A DNA stretch of 64,000 nt from JBFWUW01 sp050247075 (GTDB lineage: Bacteria > Planctomycetota > Planctomycetia > Pirellulales > JBFWUW01): assembly GCA_050247075.1 (NCBI GenBank), contig JBFWUW010000019.1, positions 1-64,000 on the forward strand. Direction: 5' to 3'. Position numbers and translations under genes: made by a program. Under the pieces are notes generated by a model. It was not told the DNA's origin and did not search any database. It worked only from the letters and a program-made list of their open reading frames with translations. Within the stretch, counting starts at the first letter, position 1. Every line of letters begins with the position of its first letter. Positions 25,987 through 34,516 of this stretch are shown here, piece by piece.

Positions 25987-28900
25987 ATGAATCACCGTGC
26001 CTTATGCGCCTGGTGTCTGGCTATCGCCGCCGTGTTGGCCCATGTGAATGTTTCGGAGGCGGACGAACCGGCCGCTTGGACGGCGGTGCCCGTCCCCGGT
26101 TGTTGGGAAGACGCCGCCGACGGCCAGTTCGCGGGGCACGACGGCTATGCCTGGTACCGCTGCCTGGTCAAAATTCCGCCCCATTGGCGCGGCCGCAATC
26201 TGAAGCTGCTGGTGGAGCATGTCGATAACGTCCACGAAGCGTTCTTCAACGGTGTTAAAGTCGGCGGAGCCGGCAAGTTTCCATCCGACTATCAAAACGG
26301 GATCGAAGTGGCTGCGGAGTATGACGTGTTGGCCGAGCATGTCCGCCCGGCCGACACGAATCTGCTGGCGATTCGCGTCTACGACCATGACGGCCGGGGC
26401 GGTTTCAAGGGGATTGCGCCGGCGGTCATTTCTGGTATCGACGCTATTTCGCTGGCTGGCGATTGGGAGTTTCGCACGGGCGACGACGCCGATTGGTCCG
26501 ACCCGGCCAAGAGCCTGCCGACCGTGGCCCTGGCGGCGTTCGAGCAAGTTGGTGAAACGGCCCTGCTCAAGGAAAAGTCCAAGGACGGGCCGCTTAGTCC
26601 GGCCGAAGCGCTGGCAAAATTCATCGTGCCCGACGACTTGCAGGCGGAAGTGGTGCTGTCCGAACCGCTGGTCGCGCAGCCGTTGTATATCACCTTCGAC
26701 GAGCGCGGGCGGATGTGGGTTGCCCAGTATTTGCAGTATCCGTTTCCGGCCGGTTTGAAGATCCTCAGCGAGGACAAATTCTTGCGGGCCACCTACGACA
26801 AAGTCCCGCCGCCGCCGCCCAATCACTTTGTTGGCGCGGACAAAATCACCATCCACGAGGATACCGACGGCGACGGCGCATTCGACCAGCACAAGACCTT
26901 TGTCGATGGTTTGAACATTTGCGTGGCGGCCTTGCCGGCTTACGACGGCGTGTGGGTTATGAACCCGCCCTACTTGCTATTCTATCCCGACCGCAATCAC
27001 GACGACGTGCCCGACGGCGACCCGGAAGTCCACCTGCAAGGCTTTGGCATGGAAGACACGCATTCGGTCGCCAGCAATTTGCAGTTTGGGCCCGACGGTT
27101 GGATTTACGCCTCGCAGGGCAGCACGGTCAGCGGCGATATCATCCGGCCCGGTTTGGATAAGAAGCCGGTCCACTCGTTGGGCCAATTGATCTGGCGTTA
27201 CCATCCGCCGACCAAGCGTTACGAGATTTTCGCGGAGGGGGGCGGAAATGCCTTTGGAGTGGAGATCGACTCGCAAGGGCGAGTTTTTTCCGGCCACAAT
27301 GGGGGCGACACGCGCGGCTTTCACTACGTACAAGGCGGGTATTATCAAAAAGGCTTCGGTAAACATGGGCCGCTGAGCAATCCCTTCACGTTTGGCTACT
27401 TTCCGGCCATGAAGCACCCCGCGGTTCCGCGGTTCACCCACACTTACGTCATCAACGAAGGGGGGGCGCTCGGTGCGGCCCACGAAGGCAACATGTTCGC
27501 GGTGGCCCCGTTGCAAGGCCAGGTCATCGAGTCGGACCTGCAGCGCGACGGTTCGACCTTTCAAACCACGGACATCGTGCATTCCATGACGACGCCCGAC
27601 ACGCGTTTTCGCCCGGTGGAAATCAAGATCGGCCCGGATGGCGCACTCTACGTGGGGGACTGGTACGAGGAGCAAATCGCCCACTTGCGGCACCACGAGG
27701 GGCGCATTGACCCCACCAACGGCCGCATCTATCGGCTGAAGGCCAAAGGAGCCAAGCCGATCGCACCGTTTGATCTGTCTCAAAAGTCCTCGGCGGAGTT
27801 GGTGGAGGTTTTGAGCCACCCGAACAAATGGTTCCGCCGCATGGCGCTACGCTTGCTGGCCGAACGGCGGGATGCCTCGATCGTGCCGTCGCTAAAGAAG
27901 CTTTTAGCGGAACACAACGGCCAATTAGCGCTGGAAGCCTTGTGGGCCTTGAATCTCAGTGGCGGATTTGACGAGGCTACCGCCCTGGCGGCGCTGGACC
28001 ACCCCTTCGCGCCGGTGCGAACGTGGACAGTGCGGCTGTTGGGGGACGAAGGCCGCGTCTCGTCCGCCATGGCCGCCCGGCTGGCCAGCCTGGCCAAGGA
28101 CGAAGCCTACGTCGATGTCCGCAGCCAACTGGCATGTACGGCCCGCCGGCTTCCCGCCGCGCAATGCCTGCCGATCGTCAAAGCCTTGGTGGCGCATGAC
28201 GAAGACCTGAACGACCCGCACTTGCCGCTGTTGCTGTGGTGGGCTATCGAGTCGAAATGCGAGAGCGACCCCGCGGCCGTGGTGGAGTTCTTCGTGGATC
28301 CGGCCGTATGGAAAGGCAAGTTGGCGGCTAGCCAGATTCTGGCCCGCACGATGCGGCGGTTTGCTTCCACCGGAGCTCGCCAGGATTTACTGACTTGCGC
28401 TGCCTTGTTTGATCGGGCCCCCGATGATGCCGGTGGCAAGGCCCTGATGCAAGGTTTTGAGGAAGCCTTCGCGGGCCGGCCGCTGGCCAATCTTCCCGAC
28501 GAGCTGGCTTCGGTGCTCGACCGGTTTGGGGGCGGCTCGGTGGTCCTCGGTTTGCGGCAAGGTCGGGCCGATGCCATCGAACAAGCGTTGGCCGTGTTGA
28601 ACGACGATCAAGCCGACCGTTTTCAGCGGCTGCAATTCTTGCAGATTGTGGGAGAAGTCAAAACGCCCGCCTGCCTGCCAGCGTTGTTGCGGCTGGTCGC
28701 CAAGGGGGGCGACGACGAGCTGCGGGTGGCCGCTCTTTCGGCCCTGCAACTTTACGACGATCCGCGAGTTCCCCAGGCGGCGCTGGGCATATACTCGCTG
28801 CTTTCCCTGGAAGCGCAAAGCGTGGCGCAGGCCGTGTTGGGCAGCCGCAAGGCGTGGGCCTTGGCCCTGCTGGAGGCTGTCGAGGCGGGCCAGATCGACA

Positions 28901-29478
28901 AGGCCACGATTCCGGTCGATACGGTTCGCAAGTTGACTATCCATCGCGACGACCGCCTGGCGGAACTGGTCGCTAAACATTGGGGAACGATCGACGGCGA
29001 AACAACCGCCGAGATGAAGCAGCTGATCGAACGATTGGTGGGTACAGTCAGCACCGGCAGCGGCAGCCCCTACGATGGCAAGAAGCTGTACACCGCCAGT
29101 TGCGGCAAGTGCCACACCTTGCTGGGCCAAGGGGGAAAGATCGGTCCCGATTTGACCGCCTACAAGCGGGACGATTTCGCCAACATGCTGGTTCATATTG
29201 TCAATCCTAGCGCCGAGATTCGCGAGGGCTTTGGCACCTACGTGGCGCTCACGGCCGACGGCCGGGCGGTGACGGGTTTTCTAGCCGATAAGGACAACCA
29301 GATCATCGTCCTCCGCACCGCCGAGGGGCAAAGCGTCAGCATTCCGCAAGACGAGATCGACGAACTGCTGCCGCAGAAGAAATCGCTCATGCCCGAGGGC
29401 TTGCTCAAGGATCTCTCCGAGCAGCAAGTCCGCGACCTGTTCGCCTACCTCCGCAGCACGCAGCCGCTGAGTGAATGA
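25987..29478 (+). CDS. PVC-type membrane-bound dehydrogenase with HEAT repeats and cytochrome c domain
   Basis: This 1163-residue secreted protein has a signal peptide (1-26). A beta-sandwich resembling the sugar-binding domain of GH2 enzymes (about 30-160) follows. The beta-propeller dehydrogenase typical of planctomycetes (about 210-600) comes next, with VAQYLQYPFP, EDTDGDGAFD and GDWYEEQIAHLRHHEG. HEAT-like repeats cover about 600-1000. The last part is a cytochrome c domain with CGKCH at 1039-1043 and a distal Met region (LMPEG). It probably oxidises sugar-type substrates in the periplasm and passes electrons to the c-heme, as inferred for this family. The start is the only sensible one before the signal peptide. 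Confidence 0.88.
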   Translation: MNHRALCAWCLAIAAVLAHVNVSEADEPAAWTAVPVPGCWEDAADGQFAGHDGYAWYRCLVKIPPHWRGRNLKLLVEHVDNVHEAFFNGVKVGGAGKFPSDYQNGIEVAAEYDVLAEHVRPADTNLLAIRVYDHDGRGGFKGIAPAVISGIDAISLAGDWEFRTGDDADWSDPAKSLPTVALAAFEQVGETALLKEKSKDGPLSPAEALAKFIVPDDLQAEVVLSEPLVAQPLYITFDERGRMWVAQYLQYPFPAGLKILSEDKFLRATYDKVPPPPPNHFVGADKITIHEDTDGDGAFDQHKTFVDGLNICVAALPAYDGVWVMNPPYLLFYPDRNHDDVPDGDPEVHLQGFGMEDTHSVASNLQFGPDGWIYASQGSTVSGDIIRPGLDKKPVHSLGQLIWRYHPPTKRYEIFAEGGGNAFGVEIDSQGRVFSGHNGGDTRGFHYVQGGYYQKGFGKHGPLSNPFTFGYFPAMKHPAVPRFTHTYVINEGGALGAAHEGNMFAVAPLQGQVIESDLQRDGSTFQTTDIVHSMTTPDTRFRPVEIKIGPDGALYVGDWYEEQIAHLRHHEGRIDPTNGRIYRLKAKGAKPIAPFDLSQKSSAELVEVLSHPNKWFRRMALRLLAERRDASIVPSLKKLLAEHNGQLALEALWALNLSGGFDEATALAALDHPFAPVRTWTVRLLGDEGRVSSAMAARLASLAKDEAYVDVRSQLACTARRLPAAQCLPIVKALVAHDEDLNDPHLPLLLWWAIESKCESDPAAVVEFFVDPAVWKGKLAASQILARTMRRFASTGARQDLLTCAALFDRAPDDAGGKALMQGFEEAFAGRPLANLPDELASVLDRFGGGSVVLGLRQGRADAIEQALAVLNDDQADRFQRLQFLQIVGEVKTPACLPALLRLVAKGGDDELRVAALSALQLYDDPRVPQAALGIYSLLSLEAQSVAQAVLGSRKAWALALLEAVEAGQIDKATIPVDTVRKLTIHRDDRLAELVAKHWGTIDGETTAEMKQLIERLVGTVSTGSGSPYDGKKLYTASCGKCHTLLGQGGKIGPDLTAYKRDDFANMLVHIVNPSAEIREGFGTYVALTADGRAVTGFLADKDNQIIVLRTAEGQSVSIPQDEIDELLPQKKSLMPEGLLKDLSEQQVRDLFAYLRSTQPLSE

Positions 29479-29591
29479 CGCACGGCATGCCCGTCCCCAC
29501 TCCCGGTTTTTCTAGGCGCAACCCGTCGGGTGCGGTAGGCTGGGGGAAATGATCCCATAACCGGGCTTCCCCCTTTTTTGAGGAGTGTTGC

Positions 29592-30620
29592 ATGAAACGT
29601 CAGCAAACGGCTGCCTGTCCGGAATGTCACGAATTCGATCGCCGCGGTTTTCTCGGGTCGCTTGGCAAGGGAGCGTTGGTGGCGGGCGGACTGGCTCCGG
29701 CCGCCCACCTGGCCGCGCGGGCTGACGAAGCGCCCGCCAAGTTAGAGAAGCCGGCGGAAGCGATGATTAAGGAACTGTACGGCACGCTCTCGGACGAACA
29801 AAAGCAAACGCTGGTGATGCCCTGGAACCACGGAGCCGATAGCGGCCTGGCCACGCGGTTGAAGATGGTCAACTCGCCGCACGGCAGCCGAGAGATCGGC
29901 AAGAGCTACACCAAGCCGCAACAAGAGTTGTGCCACCAGATCTTCAAGGCGATCTGCTCCGACGACGAGGGCTACCGCCGCATCAGCCGCAACGGCACCT
30001 TTGACGGGTCGGGCTCGTTCGAGGGGATTGGGGCGATGATCTTCGGCGAGCCGGCCGCGGACAAGCCTTATGCGCTGGTCTTCTCCGGCCATCACTTGAC
30101 CATCCGTTGCGACGGCAACAGCGAGCCGGGCGCGGCCTTTGGCGGGCCGATGTACTACGGCGATAGCGAAGACGGCTACAGCGCCGACAATGTCTTCAAC
30201 TATCAAACCAAGAGCGTCCGCGGCGTGTTCGACGCCCTCAACGGCGACCAGCGCGCCAAGGCCGTCATCACCGGCCAAACGCCCGGCGAGCAGTACAACT
30301 CGGTCAAGTTCCGCGAACAAGGCCAAGCGTATCCTGGCGTGGGGTTTGCCGAACTGGGCGAGGACCAAAAGCAACTGGTCGAGCAGGTCATGCGCGACAT
30401 TCTCTCGCCTTATCGCAGTGAGGATGCCGACGAGGTGATGCAGGTCATCAAGACCAACGGCGGCCTGGACCAAATGCATCTGGCCTTCTACCAAGATGCC
30501 AAGATGAACGACGACAACAAGTGGCACTTCTGGCGGATCGAGGGCCCCGGCTTCGTCTGGAACTATCGCGTCTTGCCGCACGTTCATACGTTCGTGAATA
30601 TCTCCAGCAAGACCGCCTAA
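29592..30620 (+). CDS. DUF3500 family protein, Tat-exported
   Basis: The protein has 342 residues. The N-terminus carries CPECH at 9-13 and then the twin-arginine motif FDRRGFLGSLGKG with an Ala-rich h-region. The remainder matches the DUF3500 pattern, with FDGSGSFEGIGAMIFG, LVFSGHHLTIRCDGN and YGDSEDGY, and ends in the WRIEGPGFVWNY block. The function of the family is not known. It is followed by a clear intrinsic terminator and lies 113 nt behind the large dehydrogenase gene, on the same strand. CxxCH before the Tat motif is unusual. Confidence 0.82.
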   Translation: MKRQQTAACPECHEFDRRGFLGSLGKGALVAGGLAPAAHLAARADEAPAKLEKPAEAMIKELYGTLSDEQKQTLVMPWNHGADSGLATRLKMVNSPHGSREIGKSYTKPQQELCHQIFKAICSDDEGYRRISRNGTFDGSGSFEGIGAMIFGEPAADKPYALVFSGHHLTIRCDGNSEPGAAFGGPMYYGDSEDGYSADNVFNYQTKSVRGVFDALNGDQRAKAVITGQTPGEQYNSVKFREQGQAYPGVGFAELGEDQKQLVEQVMRDILSPYRSEDADEVMQVIKTNGGLDQMHLAFYQDAKMNDDNKWHFWRIEGPGFVWNYRVLPHVHTFVNISSKTA

Positions 30621-30656
30621 CGATTAGGCTGGCTCCTCGTTTGATATTTCCCTCGT

Positions 30657-30689
30657 CCGGCCGCTTGCTACAGGCGGCCGGGCGTTTTT
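30657..30689 (+). terminator. intrinsic terminator of the DUF3500 gene
   Basis: CCGGCCGC (30657-30664) pairs with GCGGCCGG (30674-30681) and a T-run (30685-30689) follows almost directly. It lies 37 nt after the stop codon at 30620. Confidence 0.85.
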
Positions 30690-30712
30690 GTTGGTTCCTT
30701 CACATTCCACGA

Positions 30713-32110
30713 ATGTCCATGATCGACGAGCCCGAACTTTCGCGCGACCAGGCCTATCTGGTTCACTCGCTCCATAATCGCGCGGCCCAGCACCAGGCCC
30801 ACATTTGGACGCGCGGCCGCGGCGCGGTGTTGTACGACCAACATGGCCGCGAGTTTCTGGACGGACTGGCCGGGCTATGGAACGTGATCGTGGGGCATGG
30901 CCGCACCGAACTGGCGGAAGCCGCCAGCCGCCAGATGGGCGAACTGGCCTATGCCAGCAGCTACGCCGGCAGTTCCAACCGGCCCTCAATTGAACTGGGC
31001 GAACGCCTGGCCCAGATGTGCTATCCCTCCATCAACCGTTTCTTTTTCACTAGTGGCGGGGCCGAGGCCAACGAGTCGGCCTTCAAGACGGCCCGCTTTT
31101 ATTGGAAGGCCGCCGGCCAGCCCGGTAAGACCAAGATCATCGGCCGCCAGTGGGGTTATCACGGCACAACACTGGCGGCCATGTCGGCCACGGGCATTGC
31201 CTCGTATTGGCCGATGTTCGAGCCGCGCGTCCCCGGCTTTTTGCATATCGACAGTCCGTATCCCTATCGCTTTCAGCCCCCCGCCGATTCGCCCCCTGGC
31301 GAGGGAATGATACCCGGCCATCCCGACCGTCGCACGCCGGGAGAACTGGCGGCCGATTTGCTGGAAGGCGCTATCCTGCGCGAAGGGGCCGATACCATCG
31401 CGGCCTTCTTGGGGGAGCCAGTGCAGGGGGCCGGGGGGGTGATTGTTCCGCCCGACGATTATTGGCCGCGGATTCGTCGCATTTGCGACCGCTACGATGT
31501 GTTGCTGATCGCCGACGAAGTCATCACGGGTTTTGGCCGCACCGCTTCTCCCCACGGTTGGTTTGCCCTGTCACAATGGAATGTCGAGCCCGACCTGCTG
31601 ACCTTCGCCAAGGGGGTAACCAGCGGTTATTTTCCGTTCGGCGGACTGGGGATTAGCGACAAAATTGCCTCGGTACTCGATGCCGCCGTGGGGCCGCAAG
31701 CCTGGATGCACGCCTTTACCTATTCCGGCCACCCCGCCGGTTGCGCAGTCGCGCTGGCCAATCTCGATCTGTTGGAACGCGACGGCCTGCGGCAGCGGGC
31801 AGCCGAATTGGGCCAGCGGTTGTTGGCAAAGCTGCGCGACTTGGAAGCGCACCCGCACGTCGGCGAGGTCCGCGGGCTGGGCTTGATGGCCGCCGTGGAA
31901 TTCGTGGCCGATAAAGCGACCAAGGCCGAGTTTCCCGCGGATCTGGCCGTTGGCCCGCGCGTCCACGCGGCGGCCCAACAGCGCGGGCTGTTCACTCGGC
32001 TGCGGGGCGACGTCTTCAACCTGGCCCCTTGTTACGTCACGGAAAACTCGCGGATCGACCGCATGGTTGGTATTCTGATGGAGTCGGTGGAAGCCGTGTT
32101 GGGCAAGTAG
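30713..32110 (+). CDS. class III aminotransferase (omega-amino acid:pyruvate type)
   Basis: The 465-residue PLP enzyme has the class III marks: FLDGLAGLWNVIVGHGR, FFTSGGAEANESAFKTAR, GYHGTTLAAMSATG, LLIADEVITGFGRTA with the PLP Asp, LLTFAKGVTSGYFPFGG with the Schiff-base Lys, and FTYSGHPAGCAVAL. This set matches the beta-alanine or taurine:pyruvate-like branch. Substrates are likely omega-amines or omega-amino acids with pyruvate as acceptor. I use the ATG at 30713; a second ATG lies two codons later. The frame further upstream overlaps the terminator of the preceding gene and is not protein-like. Confidence 0.9.
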   Translation: MSMIDEPELSRDQAYLVHSLHNRAAQHQAHIWTRGRGAVLYDQHGREFLDGLAGLWNVIVGHGRTELAEAASRQMGELAYASSYAGSSNRPSIELGERLAQMCYPSINRFFFTSGGAEANESAFKTARFYWKAAGQPGKTKIIGRQWGYHGTTLAAMSATGIASYWPMFEPRVPGFLHIDSPYPYRFQPPADSPPGEGMIPGHPDRRTPGELAADLLEGAILREGADTIAAFLGEPVQGAGGVIVPPDDYWPRIRRICDRYDVLLIADEVITGFGRTASPHGWFALSQWNVEPDLLTFAKGVTSGYFPFGGLGISDKIASVLDAAVGPQAWMHAFTYSGHPAGCAVALANLDLLERDGLRQRAAELGQRLLAKLRDLEAHPHVGEVRGLGLMAAVEFVADKATKAEFPADLAVGPRVHAAAQQRGLFTRLRGDVFNLAPCYVTENSRIDRMVGILMESVEAVLGK

Positions 32111-32146
32111 TTATGGAAGGCGTTTTCAACGCCGACGGTTGCGTAA

Positions 32147-32316
32147 GGAATCAGTACGAAATAACTTCCCCTCTTGGCTCCCTCTCCCGGTACTCCGGGA
32201 GAGGGTTGGGGAGAGGGGGATGTGGCGAAATGGCCGCCAACTACGAAACCCTCACCCCGGCCCTCTCCCAGAGGGAGAGGGAGGTTCGGATGGGGAAGTT
32301 ATTTCGTACTGAATCC
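32147..32316. mobile_element. MITE-like element, copy 1
   Basis: The 170-nt element begins GGAATCAGTACGAAATAACT and ends in its near-perfect inverse (AGTTATTTCGTACTGAATCC), giving terminal inverted repeats of about 25 nt. Inside are G- and C-rich palindromes (CCCTCTCCC...GGGAGAGGG). The flanking bases are TAA on each side, consistent with a 3-bp target duplication. A second copy of the same length lies at 53728-53897 in the opposite orientation. There is no coding capacity. Confidence 0.8.
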
Positions 32317-32339
32317 TAATCTTTGCAAGGAACAAAACC

Positions 32340-33110
32340 GTGGCACATAAGTCGGCTGCATGGCGCGGCAAACCTGGGCTCTGTCTGGCGATGGCCGTCG
32401 TTGCGGGCGGAGTGCTACTGGCGGGCGGTTCGTGGTTGATGGCCTGGCCCGCCAACGACAGCCCGATGGCCAAGGCGGCCGCGCCTGCCGATGCGGTGCC
32501 CGACGCCAAGAATATCGGCGGCGAAACCGACGGCGTGGTGCAGGTCGCCAACTTGATCTACGCGGGCTTCAAGAGCAGCGAATGTTTCTCCGACCATTTC
32601 TTGGTCAAGGCCGAGAAAGAGTCGGCCATTTCCACCAGCCGCCGCTTTCATGCGGTCAAGCTGGCCGCTGACGAAATCTACGATTACCCGTTGCTCATCA
32701 TGACGGGTGAGGGAGCCTTCGACCTGACCGACGGCGAACGGCAAAACCTGCGGCGGTTCATCGAGCGGGGCGGTTTTTTGCTGGCCTCGGCCGGTTGCTC
32801 GTCGCAAGACTGGGACCGCTCGTTCCGCCGCGAGATGGCCACGGTGTTTGCCGACATTCCCCTGGCCGCATTGGGGATGGAACACCCGGTGTTCCACACG
32901 GTGTTCGACATCGACCAGTTGCAAGCCAAGCACGGCGCACCAAAGCCGCTGGAAGGCATTTCGCTGGGTGGCCGGTTGGGCGTACTCTACTCGCAAGATG
33001 GACTGAACGACACCCATCACACCCAGGGGTGTTGCTGTTGCGGCGGCAACGAAATCATCAATTGCAGCGAAGTCAACGTGAACGTGCTGGCTTACGTACT
33101 GACATATTGA
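32340..33110 (+). CDS. DUF4159 domain protein
   Basis: This 256-residue protein has an N-terminal membrane segment (about 14-36) or signal anchor. A DUF4159 domain follows: YDYPLLIMTGEGAFDLTD, then LRRFIERGGFLLASAGC, which resembles a GATase-like fold. The C-terminus contains the run GCCCCGGNEIINC, likely to be a metal site or disulfide cluster. It starts with GTG at 32340 behind AAGGA and directly follows the MITE-like element. It heads a run of four same-strand genes to 39243. Function unknown. Confidence 0.8.
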   Translation: MAHKSAAWRGKPGLCLAMAVVAGGVLLAGGSWLMAWPANDSPMAKAAAPADAVPDAKNIGGETDGVVQVANLIYAGFKSSECFSDHFLVKAEKESAISTSRRFHAVKLAADEIYDYPLLIMTGEGAFDLTDGERQNLRRFIERGGFLLASAGCSSQDWDRSFRREMATVFADIPLAALGMEHPVFHTVFDIDQLQAKHGAPKPLEGISLGGRLGVLYSQDGLNDTHHTQGCCCCGGNEIINCSEVNVNVLAYVLTY

Positions 33111-33136
33111 TCGCAATTCGGTAAGGCTCCGTTCGC

Positions 33137-34516
33137 GTGATTCGCAACTCGCCCACCGCTGCCACTCACCGTCGGCCGAAAAAGGCGGCTCTAGCGGCAT
33201 TGTTGGCTGCCGCGTTGCTGGCTGCCGGGTGGTGGGCGTGGAGCGGCCGGGCCGCGCCGGTCCAACGCCCGCTAGAGGTTATTATTAGCGGCGATACCGC
33301 CGGTTGGATCGTGCCGTGCGGCTGCACCTCAAACCAGTCGGGCGGGCTGCCGCGGCGGGGAACATTGGCCGCTCAAACCGGCCAGGGGGCTGATCTGTTG
33401 TTGTTGGATGCCGGCGGAGCCGCACGCGGCACCAGCCCTTACGACGTGGCCCGTTTTTCCGCCATTCTGCGGGGCGAACGGCTGATGGGAATTCACGCCC
33501 ACAACATAGGCGCGGCCGAAGCGGAACTCGGCACGGAAACGCTTTCCCGGCTGCGAACGGAGACCGGCGTTCCGTTGTTTTCCACCAACGCCACGGATGC
33601 CACGGGCCGCGGCGTGGGTGAACCGGCCTTGGTCGTCTCCGCCGGAGGGCACCGGGTGGCCGTGCTGGGCGTTCTTTCACCCGCGTTGGCTCCGTCGGGT
33701 TGGCGCGTGACATCTCCGCAAACCGCCGTGCCGCAAGCCTTGGCGGACCTGCGCGGCAAGTACGATGTGGCGATTGTGCTGGCGTACTTGCCAGACGAGG
33801 AATTACAACGATTGGCGGCGGAATTGCCCGAGGTCGATATCGTGGCGGGCGGGCCGACGGGGCAGAGCATCTCGCCGCGGCAATTGGGGCCGACCATGCT
33901 GGTCTCGGCCACCAACAAGGGCAAGTTCGTGGCCCGACTGAGTGCATCGCGCGGCGGCGCGGGCTGGTCCGGCCAGATCGTGGAATTGAATGCATCGTTT
34001 GCCGACGACCCGCGGCAGCAAGAGAACGTCCAGGCCTTTCGCCGGGAATTGGCCGATCGCGACTTCGCGGCCAGTGAGACCAGCTTTATCGATCCTCTCT
34101 CTGCCTCGGCCGAAACGGAACAGTCGTTGGCTGGTTCGGCCAGATGCATCGAGTGCCATTCCGACTGTGCCGCCGCGTGGCAAGGTTCCGGCCATGCCCA
34201 TGCCGGCGCAAGCCTTCAAGATTCCGCGGCGGATAGCCAGTGCCAGCAATGCCATACCGACGGCTACGGTTTGCCGGGCGGTTTTGTGTCGGCGCGTCGC
34301 AGTGCTAATCTGGCGCTGGTAGGCTGTGAGAGTTGCCACGGACCGTCAGCCCAACATGCGGCCCAGCCTAAGCAGCCGACCGCTTACGTGGGCCGCGCGC
34401 CAGACCAATGCCTGCGTTGCCACGACAGCGAAAACAGCCCCGCGTTTTCTTACGCCCAGTACTGGCCACGGATCGAACATACGCTGGAAGCGGCCCCCTC
34501 GGAACCCGTGCCATGA
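33137..34516 (+). CDS. 5'-nucleotidase-like domain fused to a tetraheme cytochrome c
   Basis: The protein has 459 residues. After a membrane anchor (about 18-35) comes a domain with the outline of UshA-type metallophosphatases (about 45-310). However, the DxH, GNHE and HxH ligands cannot be found; instead there is IVPCGC at 58-63. The C-terminal third carries four CxxCH heme sites, at Cys337, Cys369, Cys397 and Cys425. It should sit at the outer face of the membrane and carry electrons. The next gene starts inside its stop codon (ATGA, 34513-34516), so the two are coupled. The start codon is GTG at 33137. Confidence 0.82.
   Translation: MIRNSPTAATHRRPKKAALAALLAAALLAAGWWAWSGRAAPVQRPLEVIISGDTAGWIVPCGCTSNQSGGLPRRGTLAAQTGQGADLLLLDAGGAARGTSPYDVARFSAILRGERLMGIHAHNIGAAEAELGTETLSRLRTETGVPLFSTNATDATGRGVGEPALVVSAGGHRVAVLGVLSPALAPSGWRVTSPQTAVPQALADLRGKYDVAIVLAYLPDEELQRLAAELPEVDIVAGGPTGQSISPRQLGPTMLVSATNKGKFVARLSASRGGAGWSGQIVELNASFADDPRQQENVQAFRRELADRDFAASETSFIDPLSASAETEQSLAGSARCIECHSDCAAAWQGSGHAHAGASLQDSAADSQCQQCHTDGYGLPGGFVSARRSANLALVGCESCHGPSAQHAAQPKQPTAYVGRAPDQCLRCHDSENSPAFSYAQYWPRIEHTLEAAPSEPVP

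Noticed and set aside
32147..32316. CRISPR-like array
   Set aside because: The repeats are inverted halves of a single element, not regularly spaced direct repeats with unique spacers.
34513..34516. frameshift between the cytochrome and HEAT genes
   Set aside because: The overlap is an ordinary ATGA stop-start, and both proteins have complete ends.
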